A stretch of 64,000 bases of DNA from Albibacterium sp963696875 (GCA_963696875.1 CAVOLQ010000002.1:372001-436000), one strand, 5' to 3'; shown: positions 26,693 through 35,698, counted from the first letter of the stretch. Numbers and translations are program-made. Notes: generated from the letters alone by a model not told the origin.

Positions 26693-27883
26693 TTAAAAAT
26701 TTCGTTTATCTTTTGTCATTTCAAAAATAGAACGGCTAATGTTTCTTTCTACCTTATCAAACTTACGTTGCTTTCTATGAAATACCAATTCAGCAGTATC
26801 TTGCATTTTGTCGAGATTATATTCAACAAATCCTTCTGCTCCTCCCCATGAGAAATCAGGTATAAATGCAGGTAGTTGACCTATGCCATAGATATTTGCA
26901 CTAACCCCTACAATAGTTCCAGTATTAAACGTACTGTTAATGGAACATTTAGAATGATCGGCCATAATTAATCCGCAAAAATCCAAGCCCGTTTCACGGA
27001 AGGACCCTGTCTCATAATCAAATAATCGGATATGCCTATAGTTGTTCTTCATATTTGAATTACTACTTCCTGCCCCCCAATTGCACCATTCTCCTATCAC
27101 TGAACTTCCGAGATAACCATCGTGTCCTTTTGCTGAATTCCCCCATATAACACATGTATTTAGTTCACCCCCCATTCTAGATTTAGGACCAACACTAACA
27201 TTACTATAAACTTTCGTTCCCATTTTTAACTGCGAATCCTCTCCTAATGAAAAAGGACCTCTAATCATGCAACCTTCCCATATTTCGCTATTCTTTCCTA
27301 AATATATAGGCCCCTTTTGTGCGTTTAATATAGAACACTCTGCACTTGCACCCTCCTCTACAAAAATCTCATCGCCTAAAATTGTGTTTGTAGAACTTAA
27401 AGCCTGGGAGCTCCGCCCTTTTGTAATTAGTCCAAAATCCTTAATAATTTCCTCACCATTATTGAGAAATATATCTTCAGGATATTGAATAGAACATATA
27501 GGGGACAGATAATAAATCGGCTTAAATCCTTTTAATTGCGCCGAATCAAAACCCTTAACAAATGTAAAATCTGCTTTTGCTGCTATAAGTCCTTCTTTTC
27601 CGACTAATACTTCACCACATTTCAATCCGACTAAAGCATCAATCAACACTTCGTCAGGCAATATATTACCTCGAATCAGTAACACATCGCCCGTAGAGAT
27701 GCAAAGGGGGAACTTCTCTTTAAGATAGTCAGCAGTTAAATAGGAAACTGGGAGATTCAACCATTTTTCCCACTTTTCATTGATTGTTAAAATGCCAACA
27801 CGTAAATTAGAAACGGGCCTCGTTAATGATAAAGGATAAGTTCGTTGTCTCCAATTATCATTATCAAATAAAACTATCTCCAT
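26693..27883 (-). CDS. GlmU-like sugar nucleotidyltransferase/acetyltransferase (Bacteroidota form)
   Basis: This is a 396-residue protein of the alternative GlmU family of Bacteroidota. The N-terminal domain (about 1-150) resembles a degenerate nucleotidyltransferase (opening EIVLFDNDNWRQRTYPLSLT). The C-terminal part (about 155-370) is a left-handed beta-helix of hexapeptide repeats, with DHSKCSINSTFNTGTIVGVS near 307. The family is thought to make UDP-GlcNAc from glucosamine-1-phosphate for wall and LPS synthesis. The classic GlmU pyrophosphorylase motif (LxxGxGTRMxS) is absent. It begins the glmU-like/tpiA part of the minus-strand block. Confidence 0.85.
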   Translation of the reverse strand: MEIVLFDNDNWRQRTYPLSLTRPVSNLRVGILTINEKWEKWLNLPVSYLTADYLKEKFPLCISTGDVLLIRGNILPDEVLIDALVGLKCGEVLVGKEGLIAAKADFTFVKGFDSAQLKGFKPIYYLSPICSIQYPEDIFLNNGEEIIKDFGLITKGRSSQALSSTNTILGDEIFVEEGASAECSILNAQKGPIYLGKNSEIWEGCMIRGPFSLGEDSQLKMGTKVYSNVSVGPKSRMGGELNTCVIWGNSAKGHDGYLGSSVIGEWCNWGAGSSNSNMKNNYRHIRLFDYETGSFRETGLDFCGLIMADHSKCSINSTFNTGTIVGVSANIYGIGQLPAFIPDFSWGGAEGFVEYNLDKMQDTAELVFHRKQRKFDKVERNISRSIFEMTKDKRNF

Positions 27884-27915
27884 AGTACCCAGGATTTAAA
27901 AATTTACCGTAAAAT

Positions 27916-27947
27916 AAAAAGTCTCAGTAATATTACTGAGACTTTTT
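27916..27947 (-). terminator. intrinsic terminator of rpmE2
   Basis: A 15-bp perfect palindromic stem (27916-27930 with 27933-27947, arm AAAAAGTCTCAGTAA). On the minus strand it is followed by a T-rich run. It lies between the rpmE2 stop and the GlmU-like start. Confidence 0.82.
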
Positions 27948-27965
27948 ATCCTTAACACTGCAATC

Positions 27966-28214
27966 CTATTTTTTGTTGTAACGATTGCGGAATTTGTCAA
28001 TACGTCCTGCTGTATCAACCAATTTCATTTTACCAGTATAAAAAGGATGTGAAGTATGTGAAATTTCTAACTTCACTAATGGATACTCCTTACCATCTTC
28101 CCACTCAATAGTTTCTTTGCTATCGATGCAAGATTTTGTTAAAAAAGCATAATCATTAGACATGTCTTTAAAAACAACTGGTCTATAATTTGATGGGTGC
28201 AGATCTTTTTTCAT
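27966..28214 (-). CDS. rpmE2: 50S ribosomal protein L31 type B
   Basis: This is an 82-residue ribosomal protein with the L31 signatures MKKDLHPSNYRPVVF at the start and SHPFYTGKMKLVDTAGRIDKF near 51-71. It keeps only one Cys (near residue 29) and so lacks the four-Cys zinc ribbon of the type A form. Type B is the common form in Bacteroidota. It is a single-gene unit: a consensus promoter 45 bases upstream and a strong terminator 18 bases downstream. Confidence 0.96.
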   Translation of the reverse strand: MKKDLHPSNYRPVVFKDMSNDYAFLTKSCIDSKETIEWEDGKEYPLVKLEISHTSHPFYTGKMKLVDTAGRIDKFRNRYNKK

Positions 28215-28259
28215 TATTATAATTATATTATTAAATGCTATTCAATTCTAATCAAGGCG

Positions 28260-28290
28260 CAAATATATCAAAATGATATTAAATATCAAA
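28260..28290 (-). promoter_or_regulatory. consensus promoter of rpmE2
   Basis: On the minus strand TTTG (28290-28287), 19 bases, TATATTTG (28267-28260): a full match to the Bacteroidota consensus, 45 bases upstream of the rpmE2 ATG. The longer leader leaves room for translational control, though no structure is obvious. Confidence 0.7.
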
Positions 28291-28313
28291 CTATTTGATT
28301 CTTATTATCAACA

Positions 28314-28793
28314 TTAAAGATTGAAAGGAATCATTTCGACAACTTTATCTAAATAATATGCATCCACTTGCGTAAAATCATCTAATTGATCGCTATCAAC
28401 ATCTAAAACCGCCCATACTTGTCCCGATGAAACCAATGGAATAACGACTTCAGATTTTGAAAAACTACTGCAAGCGATATGGCCGGGAAATTCATCTACA
28501 TTTGGCACTAGAATCGTTTCCGATTTTGCCCACGCCGTACCACAAACCCCTTTTCCCTTTTTTATCCTCGTGCAGGCTACAGGTCCTTGAAAAGGTCCAA
28601 GCACCAGTTCATCATTTTTAACGAGATAGAAGCCTATCCAAAAAAAATCAAATTGCGCTTTCAAGGCTGCTGCGATATTGGCCATACATGCAATAGTATC
28701 AGTCTCACCAGCAAGCAAGGACTTAATTTGAGGCAGTAGACCTTCATACTGCTCTTTCTTACTTCCTGCTTTAATCACTAAATCCTCGGCCAT
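28314..28793 (-). CDS. msrC: free methionine-R-sulfoxide reductase (GAF domain)
   Basis: This is a 159-residue GAF-domain enzyme that reduces free methionine-(R)-sulfoxide with electrons from thioredoxin. The diagnostic block is present: LGPFQGPVACTRI (near 66), GKGVCGTAW (near 84), and FPGHIACSS (near 102), giving the three cysteines used in catalysis. Length equals that of YebR-type enzymes. It lies 17 bases downstream of trxB on the same strand, so the reductase and the enzyme that recharges its electron donor are co-transcribed. Confidence 0.92.
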   Translation of the reverse strand: MAEDLVIKAGSKKEQYEGLLPQIKSLLAGETDTIACMANIAAALKAQFDFFWIGFYLVKNDELVLGPFQGPVACTRIKKGKGVCGTAWAKSETILVPNVDEFPGHIACSSFSKSEVVIPLVSSGQVWAVLDVDSDQLDDFTQVDAYYLDKVVEMIPFNL

Positions 28794-28810
28794 TGTTACT
28801 ACGTCTATAA

Positions 28811-29779
28811 CTAATCAACCGTTACATTTTCTTTTGCAGCCAAATAACGCTCTGCTTCTAAAGCTGCCATACAACCGCTACCTGCCGCTGTTATTGCCTG
28901 TCGATAAATTTTATCTTGCACATCTCCACTTGCAAAAACACCTTCACGATTTGTCTGAGTACTATTAGGCTTTGTAATCAAGTAGCCAGCCGAGTCCATT
29001 TCCAACCAATCTACAAATAACTCCGTATTGGGCTTATGTCCAATTGCAACAAAGAAACCCGTGACATCTAAAGTTGTTTCTTCATTGGTTTGATTATTGA
29101 TGATTTTTACACCCGTAACACTTTGTCCGTCTCCCAATACCTCTTTGGTTTCTGTATTATAAAAGATCTCTATATTGGGAGTATTTAGAACGCGATGCTG
29201 CATAGCTTTTGAGGCACGGAATTCATCGCGCCTAACCAGCATATAAACTTTACGACAAAGCTTAGCTAAATACGTGGCTTCTTCCGCCGCCGTATCCCCA
29301 GCACCCACTACCACAACATCCTGTCCTTTAAAGAAAAATCCATCGCAAACTGCACAAGCTGACACTCCAAATCCACTGTACTTGGTCTCGCTATCTAATC
29401 CCAAATATTTAGCAGTCGCACCGGTAGCAATAATTACCGTATCTGCAGTAATCACCTTTTTCTCATCAACAACAACATTATGAATAGGTCCTGAAAAATC
29501 AACTGAAGTAACGTATCCAAACCGAACTTGAGTACCAAAACGTTCAGCTTGCTTTTTAAAATCTTCCATCATTGAGTTTCCGTCAATCCCATCAGGATAA
29601 CCTGGATAATTATCCACATCAGTGGTGGTAGTTAACTGTCCGCCAGGAACAATCCCTGTATAAAGTACTGGATTTAAATCCGCCCGAGCCGCATAAATCG
29701 CAGCTGTATAACCGGCCGGACCGGAACCTATGATCAAGCATTTGACATGCTCAGTATTTAGAGTATTTTCTTTAATCAT
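28811..29779 (-). CDS. trxB: thioredoxin reductase
   Basis: TrxB passes electrons from NADPH through FAD to thioredoxin. The 322-residue protein has the FAD loop IIGSGPAGYTAAIYAAR (near 16), the redox pair CAVC (near 147, in GVSACAVCDGFFF), the NADPH loop VVVVGAGDTAAEEA (near 160), and the second FAD site EGVFASGDVQD (near 290). Complete. A TATTTTTG box (minus, 29800-29807) lies 20 bases upstream of the ATG. msrC follows in the same transcript. Confidence 0.96.
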   Translation of the reverse strand: MIKENTLNTEHVKCLIIGSGPAGYTAAIYAARADLNPVLYTGIVPGGQLTTTTDVDNYPGYPDGIDGNSMMEDFKKQAERFGTQVRFGYVTSVDFSGPIHNVVVDEKKVITADTVIIATGATAKYLGLDSETKYSGFGVSACAVCDGFFFKGQDVVVVGAGDTAAEEATYLAKLCRKVYMLVRRDEFRASKAMQHRVLNTPNIEIFYNTETKEVLGDGQSVTGVKIINNQTNEETTLDVTGFFVAIGHKPNTELFVDWLEMDSAGYLITKPNSTQTNREGVFASGDVQDKIYRQAITAAGSGCMAALEAERYLAAKENVTVD

Positions 29780-29927
29780 GTTCTTTTCTTAATAAACAAC
29801 AAAAATAGGAAAATTAATCGGCTCAGGATCAATTTATACCTTCACTAAGTCATTGTCCACCCTAATTTATCAAAAACAATACTTATTATTACATCAAAAA
29901 TATAGAAAGACGCTTAGTATAAAAATT

Positions 29928-30830
29928 ATGATACGAAGATTTTATTTCAACATACAAATTTCCATCTTTACCGCATTGGTATTGATAAGCTGTAATTCAG
30001 AAATTAACAACAACAATTCAGAACCGCCCCTCCCTACTAAAGATATTACCAATACGTTATCGATAGACCAAGATTCAGAATCTGAAATTACTAATTCACA
30101 AGAAAGAGTACCTGCCGATGCCGCCACTATTCTTTCGAAAAAACAAGTTCCAATACTTTGCTATCATCAAATCAGGGAATGGAAGTCTACCGATTCCAAA
30201 TCAGCTAAAGACTATATTATTTCCCCGTCAGCTTTTAGAGATCAAATTAAAATGCTAGCAGACAGCGGCTATACATCTATCTTACCTGATCAATTGTACA
30301 ATTATTTACTTTATGGAGACAAATTGCCTGAAAAACCTGTCATGATTACATTTGATGACAACGATGGAACCCAATTCTCAGTGGCCAACGCAATTATGAA
30401 GGAATTTGGATTTAAAGGTGTATATTTTATCATGACAGTGACCATAGGTCGCCCAAACTACATGAACAAACATCAATTAAAAGAACTCTCGGATGAAGGT
30501 AATGTAATTGCAAGCCATACTTGGGATCACCATAATGTAAGGCAATATAAAGCTGAAGACTGGATAACGCAAGTCGAAAAACCTTCAAAAGTATTGGAGG
30601 AGATAACCGGTAAGAAAGTGGAGTATTTCGCCTTCCCGTTCGGTGCATGGAATGAAGAAGCCCTTCCCGAATTGGAAAAGAGAGGTATGAAAGCTTCCTT
30701 TATCTTATCGACAAAGCGAGACCCCAATAATCCGATGCAAACCATCAGAAGAATTATTGGAAGTGGGTACTGGAGTGGGAAAACCTTACATAGCTCGATG
30801 ACAAAAACTTTTGAAGACGGGAAAGGCTAA
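29928..30830 (+). CDS. polysaccharide deacetylase lipoprotein
   Basis: With the ATG at 29928 the 300-residue product starts with a lipoprotein signal (FTALVLISC, lipobox LISC near residue 22), then an Asn/Ser-rich linker, then a NodB-type deacetylase domain (about 85-285). Metal-binding residues are visible in MITFDDND (near 146) and SHTWDHHN (near 197); the C-terminal part has YFAFPFGAWNEEAL (near 233). Such enzymes remove acetyl groups from chitin-like or peptidoglycan sugars, or from exopolysaccharide. The upstream TTG at 29853 adds a non-matching leader and is rejected. The substrate is unknown. Confidence 0.88.
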   Translation: MIRRFYFNIQISIFTALVLISCNSEINNNNSEPPLPTKDITNTLSIDQDSESEITNSQERVPADAATILSKKQVPILCYHQIREWKSTDSKSAKDYIISPSAFRDQIKMLADSGYTSILPDQLYNYLLYGDKLPEKPVMITFDDNDGTQFSVANAIMKEFGFKGVYFIMTVTIGRPNYMNKHQLKELSDEGNVIASHTWDHHNVRQYKAEDWITQVEKPSKVLEEITGKKVEYFAFPFGAWNEEALPELEKRGMKASFILSTKRDPNNPMQTIRRIIGSGYWSGKTLHSSMTKTFEDGKG

Positions 30831-30853
30831 AACAATCACTAACAAAATGATAA

Positions 30854-32482
30854 TTAGGTTTGAATTACTCCAACATTAAACTTTTTTGTAATCGGCGATT
30901 GGTTGGCTGCTTCGATGCCCATTGAAATTACTTCTCTGGTTTTTAAAGGATCTATAATACCATCTACCCATAAACGGGCAGCGGCATAATAGGGAGTAGT
31001 TTGCTTATCATATCGCTCAGTAATTTCTTTTAATAGCGCCGCTTTCTTTCCTTCATCAGGTTCTTCTCCCCTAGCTTTTAAACCAGCCGCTTGTATTTGC
31101 ATCAGCGTATTTGCAGCCTGCGCTCCCCCCATTACTGCTATTTTAGCTGAAGGCCATGCGAAAATCAAACGAGGATCATATGCTTTTCCACACATTGCAT
31201 AATTTCCCGCGCCGTATGAGTTTCCCAAAACCAATGTAAATTTAGGAACTACAGAATTAGCTACCGCATTTACCATTTTAGCTCCATCTTTAATAATCCC
31301 ACCCTTCTCGGACCGACTTCCAACCATAAAACCGGTAACATCCTGAAGAAACACTAATGGGATCTTTTTTTGATTGCAGTTCATGATAAAACGAGTAGCT
31401 TTATCAGCTGAGTCAGAATAAATTGCACCACCAAATTGCATTTCCCCTGATTTCGTCTTCACAACTTTCCGTTGATTTGCTACAATCCCCACTGCCCATC
31501 CATCAACACGACCTAATCCGCAAATAATGCTCTTTCCGTAAAGGGCCTTATATTCTTCAAATTCAGAATGATCAAGTAAACGAAGGATGATTTCCATCAT
31601 ATCGTAAGGCTTTTCCCTTGACAGGGGTAGAATTCCGTATATATCTGCCTCGTTAAGCTTTGGCTCTGCCGATTTGATTCTATCAAAGCCAGCATTTTCA
31701 GGCGCGCCTAGCATGCTAATAATTTTTTTTATTGAATCTAAACAAGATTGATCATCTGGAAACTTATAATCTGTTACCCCCGATATCTCACAATGCGTTG
31801 TCGCCCCTCCCAAGGTCTCGTTGTCAACTTCCTCACCTATTGCAGATTTTACCAAATAAGAGCCAGCTAAAAAAACTGACCCTGTACCATCTACAATCAT
31901 TGCCTCATCACTCATTATTGGCAAATAGGCCCCTCCAGCAACACAAGGGCCCATAATAGCAGAAATTTGCACAATCCCTGCAGCACTCATTTGCGCATTA
32001 TTTCTGAAAATACGTCCAAAATGCTCCTTATCAGGGAAGATCTCATCTTGCATTGGCAGAAAAACACCAGCTGAATCGACTAAATAAACAATGGGTAATC
32101 GATTTTCCATTGCAATTTCTTGAGCTCGCAAATTCTTTTTTGCAGTCATTGGGAACCATGCTCCAGCTTTAACGGTCGCATCATTAGCGACAACAATGCA
32201 TTGTCGTCCAGAAACATAGCCGATACCAGCTACCACCCCCGCTGATGGGCAACCTCCAACCTCTTCGTACATGCCATCAGCCGCCAAAGCGCCAATCTCA
32301 AGCCAAGGTCTATCTTTATCGAGTAAATATTGTATGCGCTCCCGCGCCAACATTTTACCTTTCGCTTTGTGTTTTGCGGAGGCATTCTCCCCACCCCCCG
32401 CATATACTTTCTCTACTCTTTTCTTAAGCTCATAAACTGATTGTTTATTGAAGTCTTCATTTTTATTAAATTCTAGGTTCAT
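30854..32482 (-). CDS. acyl-CoA carboxylase beta (carboxyltransferase) subunit, methylcrotonyl-CoA carboxylase-like
   Basis: This is a 542-residue biotin-dependent carboxyltransferase. Landmark segments are RIQYLLDKDRPWLEIG (near 51), GPCVAGGAYLPIMSDEA (near 168, N-half oxyanion site), DVTGFMVGSRSEKGG (near 385), and GNSYGAGNYAMCGKAYDP (near 421, C-half). Length and motif pattern match the beta subunit of methylcrotonyl-CoA carboxylase (leucine breakdown) better than propionyl-CoA carboxylase (about 510 residues). No alpha/biotin subunit is adjacent. The frame runs back to 32560 through the glucoamylase-family stop region; ATG 32482 (MNLEFNKNEDFNK) is the plausible start, preceded by TATCTTCG 3 bases upstream. 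Confidence 0.88.
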   Translation of the reverse strand: MNLEFNKNEDFNKQSVYELKKRVEKVYAGGGENASAKHKAKGKMLARERIQYLLDKDRPWLEIGALAADGMYEEVGGCPSAGVVAGIGYVSGRQCIVVANDATVKAGAWFPMTAKKNLRAQEIAMENRLPIVYLVDSAGVFLPMQDEIFPDKEHFGRIFRNNAQMSAAGIVQISAIMGPCVAGGAYLPIMSDEAMIVDGTGSVFLAGSYLVKSAIGEEVDNETLGGATTHCEISGVTDYKFPDDQSCLDSIKKIISMLGAPENAGFDRIKSAEPKLNEADIYGILPLSREKPYDMMEIILRLLDHSEFEEYKALYGKSIICGLGRVDGWAVGIVANQRKVVKTKSGEMQFGGAIYSDSADKATRFIMNCNQKKIPLVFLQDVTGFMVGSRSEKGGIIKDGAKMVNAVANSVVPKFTLVLGNSYGAGNYAMCGKAYDPRLIFAWPSAKIAVMGGAQAANTLMQIQAAGLKARGEEPDEGKKAALLKEITERYDKQTTPYYAAARLWVDGIIDPLKTREVISMGIEAANQSPITKKFNVGVIQT

Positions 32483-32496
32483 ATACGAAGATAGCG

Positions 32497-34653
32497 TTAT
32501 TTCCCAAAAAGAACTTTCACTATACCAGCAATGTCCGAATCTTGCATAAATAACTTCCAAATAAACCCTGAACTTGCATTATCAATCATCACAGCATTTA
32601 ATCCATTCTCAATTCCTGCTTTTGGGTAAACTACCTGATTCTGCCTAAAATCAATAGCCCTTACGAAGCCATACTCCGTCCATAAAGCATCAGCATGATA
32701 TAAATAATAGGACTTTAAGTTGTCAAATGCTAATTGTTGGTCGTAAGGATAAATGGCAATTCCTTTTGAAGTCTCCAACTTCCTATTCCCTAAATCATCC
32801 CCTTCCTCAAGAGATTGTCTGTGCTTTATTTTTATTAAGTTTTTAGTATTTTCATAATAATCTGCAAACTCATCTTTTTTACCCTTTAAGTCTAGCGCAA
32901 TAAATCCTAATAATAGGTCAGAAACGCTATCGTCAACATCACCAACGAATAAGGGAATACCATAGTAAGTGTGTCCATTTACTAAAGGAGTCTCATAATA
33001 TGCATTTTTATTATCATGGATTATATTGGTTAATTCTTCTACGTCTTCTTCGATTAATATGCTATCCTGATGGCTTACTAATCGCTCATCAACCTTCAAC
33101 GGACGGGTCAGGGCCTTATAATAAGAAGCTAAATCTATATTATTTTCGGGTGAGGCCAAGCCCATTATATATAAGTATATTTTACTGATACCTGAAAGTG
33201 GAGTTCCTTCTTTTATACCGTTTGTTGATGACCATTTATTGAATAAGTACAAGTTTTCTGGATCAACAAACTCCTTCCATTCTACTGCTCTCCAAATCTT
33301 TGTGATCCTATTTCTCAATTCTATTTCACGACCATTGTTTTGGTTAAAATATTGCTTCGAAACCAATAAAGCCTGCATCATCATAGCTGTCGATTCCAAA
33401 TCAACAATTAAATGTTCACCCATTTCACCCTCTCTATCTCTATAAATTGCTTTTCCAGTTCGACCATCCATGAATTCCGGAAAAACACCATGAGCACTCT
33501 CAGCACGTTCTAAAAAAGAAAGAACACTTTCCATTCTTTTTAAAAGCTTCTCTCTTGCCGAAAAATCATCTTTTATTCCCGCAATCAATGCCAGTATACC
33601 CACTCCGGATTTTTTCATGGAAACTTCTGAATTTTGGCTATATATAGTTCTCAATTGCATGCCACTATTGAATTCTTCCCCATCAATAAAGTAGTTAGTG
33701 TTAGCATTTTGAACCATTTTAACCAAGGCATCATCTTTGAGTTCTTTAGTTTTAACCTCTAAAACAGTACTTAAAGGAGATTCACGGTAATAATAATCTA
33801 CCCATGAAATTTTATAATAATATGTTTTATCTTTTTGAGAAACAATATCAGAATATCTCTTCGCAAAGACAGGTCGAATAGCGACCGGTTGAAAAGTCTT
33901 ATTATCCAAAGAGCGATAAAATTTAATATATCTAATACTCGGGGTTAAGGGAAGCTTCCAAGTCAAATCGACATGTCTCTCATAAGCAGTTGCTGAAGAT
34001 AATACTGCCGCACTCGTTAATTGAGATTTAGGGAAATCAATAGGGAGAAATTCAATCTGATCAACGAAAAGAACATGTTCCTTCCCGTCAGAAGAGTTTT
34101 GTACAAATCGAATCGCATCAATTCCACCTTCTAAATTAAAATCTAAATCGTTTAACGAAAGCTCAACAAAAAGCCATTTATTTCTTTCAATTCTTTTGAT
34201 CACCTTTTTCAAAGGAATCAAATAAGACGTAGACGTATCTAATAAAGTATCCCCAATTAAAACTGGATTTTTTGCCTTGGCAAGCTCTAAGGCAGGGAGT
34301 TCGTCTAGTGAGGTTTCAGATTGGATGAAAAGTTTGAAGTGAAGTATTAATTCTTTATTTAATTTAAGACCTTCAGATCTCGGATAATATATATCAGCCG
34401 CCCAATGTCCATTCCTAGCAGATATATAGTTTATTTCAAGTGAATTACTGGGAGTGTAAAAAACCGAATTTGAAACTGGAAGTTGTTGCTTTATATTTTT
34501 AATCCAACTATTTCCCGAATAACTGACGTGACTATTACTATAGCGGACAGGTAGACTACTATCTTCAAACCAAACTTCAGGATATGACTGTGCTTGTGTA
34601 AAAATAGGGTAAGCGAAAAATAGAACGAAATAAAGAAGGAAAAAGTGCTTCAT
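32497..34653 (-). CDS. secreted glucoamylase-family protein (PF10091-like)
   Basis: Using ATG 34653 the product is 718 residues with a clear signal peptide (HFFLLYFVLFFAYPIFTQA). Residues about 20-235 look like a carbohydrate-binding beta-sandwich. About 240-320 is fibronectin type III-like (ATAYERHVDLTWKLPLTPSI). About 330-710 is an (alpha/alpha) barrel matching the putative glucoamylase family (KKSGVGILALIAG, then VFPEFMDGRTGK, then ESTAMMMQALLVSKQYF). Family members cleave or bind beta-glucans or similar; exact substrate not known. The longest frame begins at 34818, before the promoter and signal peptide, and is rejected. It is divergent from the LiaF-like gene. Confidence 0.83.
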   Translation of the reverse strand: MKHFFLLYFVLFFAYPIFTQAQSYPEVWFEDSSLPVRYSNSHVSYSGNSWIKNIKQQLPVSNSVFYTPSNSLEINYISARNGHWAADIYYPRSEGLKLNKELILHFKLFIQSETSLDELPALELAKAKNPVLIGDTLLDTSTSYLIPLKKVIKRIERNKWLFVELSLNDLDFNLEGGIDAIRFVQNSSDGKEHVLFVDQIEFLPIDFPKSQLTSAAVLSSATAYERHVDLTWKLPLTPSIRYIKFYRSLDNKTFQPVAIRPVFAKRYSDIVSQKDKTYYYKISWVDYYYRESPLSTVLEVKTKELKDDALVKMVQNANTNYFIDGEEFNSGMQLRTIYSQNSEVSMKKSGVGILALIAGIKDDFSAREKLLKRMESVLSFLERAESAHGVFPEFMDGRTGKAIYRDREGEMGEHLIVDLESTAMMMQALLVSKQYFNQNNGREIELRNRITKIWRAVEWKEFVDPENLYLFNKWSSTNGIKEGTPLSGISKIYLYIMGLASPENNIDLASYYKALTRPLKVDERLVSHQDSILIEEDVEELTNIIHDNKNAYYETPLVNGHTYYGIPLFVGDVDDSVSDLLLGFIALDLKGKKDEFADYYENTKNLIKIKHRQSLEEGDDLGNRKLETSKGIAIYPYDQQLAFDNLKSYYLYHADALWTEYGFVRAIDFRQNQVVYPKAGIENGLNAVMIDNASSGFIWKLFMQDSDIAGIVKVLFGK

Positions 34654-34654
34654 A

Positions 34655-34688
34655 CAAATATAATTTATGATCTTTAAATTTAAACAAA
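34655..34688 (-). promoter_or_regulatory. promoter of the glucoamylase-family gene, touching its start codon
   Basis: On the minus strand TTTG (34688-34685), 22 bases, TATATTTG (34662-34655), then one base and the ATG. The boxes match the consensus well; the message must start at or inside the start codon. Confidence 0.55.
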
Positions 34689-34748
34689 AAGCATTCCAAT
34701 CACAAAATGATTTTTCCACCGATGAAACAACTGTACTCACCGATTTAT

Positions 34749-34760
34749 AACACTCATTCA
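34749..34760 (+). repeat. AACACTCATT element, copy 1 (upstream of the LiaF-like gene)
   Basis: AACACTCATTCA shares its first 10 bases with copies at 35761 and 35959. It ends 34 bases before the -7 box of the LiaF-like promoter, where an activator would bind. A second ACTCA lies 17 bases upstream (34735), giving a direct-repeat half-site layout. Confidence 0.45.
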
Positions 34761-34770
34761 CCAAGAAAAT

Positions 34771-34802
34771 CTTGGGTAAGAATGTAGTTAAGCCTATATT
34801 TG
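34771..34802 (+). promoter_or_regulatory. promoter of the LiaF-like gene
   Basis: CTTG (34771-34774), 20 bases, TATATTTG (34795-34802), 17 bases before the ATG at 34820. The weak -33 box and the nearby repeated element fit an activator-dependent promoter. Confidence 0.55.
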
Positions 34803-34819
34803 AACTATAAACCAACATT

Positions 34820-35683
34820 ATGCGTAAAGAAAATCAATATAGAAAGCCCAATAATAGTTCACTTTTAGGTTTACTCATTATTCTTTTTGGAGTATTATTG
34901 CTCATCGATAATATTATCCCCGGCTTACATTTTTTAAATAGGTTATTTAGCTGGCCTGTTATTCTAATTGCTTGCGGCCTTATCATTGGACACCGCAGCA
35001 AATATTTGAATGTTGCATCATACATGCTAATAATTGTCGGTGTGTTTTTTTTGGTGCTGCGTCTTTTCGATATTAATTTTAATATGCTGTTTTGGCCTAT
35101 CATTTTAATAGCAGTAGGCTTCACTCTCATATCGGGAAGGAGAAACAGGAGAAATTATTTTCAGCCACGCCCTACTCCCCCAACTGAACCCATATGGGAC
35201 AAGAGAGTCGTGAATGAGAATGAAACTGTAAATACAGTGTCAACGGAGCCACAAATGAACATTAATGAGGAAAATCAAGACAGCAACACCTCTAACTCAG
35301 AGTACAGCTCTAAAGCCGATCAAGAATATACACAAGATTACATTAGAGAGGAATATGTTGACTCTACCTCAGTATTCAGTTCCAATAAAATCAATGTGGT
35401 ATCAAGAAAATTTAAAGGAGGAAACGTAGTCAATATTTTTGCGGGTACCGAAATTAATCTGATGCATGCTGACATGAGCGAACCTGCCGTTCTAGAAGTG
35501 ACCCAATTGTTTGGGGGAAGCACAATTATTGCTCCAGCACATTGGGTTATACAACCAGAAATGGCCGCTATTTTTGGAGGAATCGAAGACAAGCGGTTTA
35601 CCAATGCTATGCCCGATTCAAGCAAAATACTTTACATACGTGGAACATCACTTTTTGGAGGAATAACTATTAAAAGTATTTAA
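34820..35683 (+). CDS. LiaI/LiaF-like membrane protein
   Basis: This is a 287-residue protein. Four hydrophobic segments (about 15-35, 40-55, 62-82, 88-105) form a DUF5668-type N-terminal part with repeated WPVILIA/WPIILIA patterns. A polar linker (about 110-195) follows. The C-terminal domain (about 195-285) is of the LiaF type, with FAGTEINLMHADMSEPA and LFGGSTIIAPAHW. In Firmicutes LiaF restrains the LiaRS system that senses cell-wall antibiotics; here the kinase-regulator pair downstream is of the LytS/LytTR kind. Regulatory or sensory function at the membrane is inferred from this context. Confidence 0.84.
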   Translation: MRKENQYRKPNNSSLLGLLIILFGVLLLIDNIIPGLHFLNRLFSWPVILIACGLIIGHRSKYLNVASYMLIIVGVFFLVLRLFDINFNMLFWPIILIAVGFTLISGRRNRRNYFQPRPTPPTEPIWDKRVVNENETVNTVSTEPQMNINEENQDSNTSNSEYSSKADQEYTQDYIREEYVDSTSVFSSNKINVVSRKFKGGNVVNIFAGTEINLMHADMSEPAVLEVTQLFGGSTIIAPAHWVIQPEMAAIFGGIEDKRFTNAMPDSSKILYIRGTSLFGGITIKSI

Positions 35684-35698
35684 AACAATATTCGGAAT

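Noticed and set aside
32483..32560. Upstream extension of the carboxylase beta subunit
   Set aside because: It runs into the coding region of the preceding gene and has no family similarity; ATG 32482 fits.
34654..34818. 55-residue N-terminal extension of the glucoamylase-family protein
   Set aside because: It would span the promoter and place a signal peptide in the middle of the protein.
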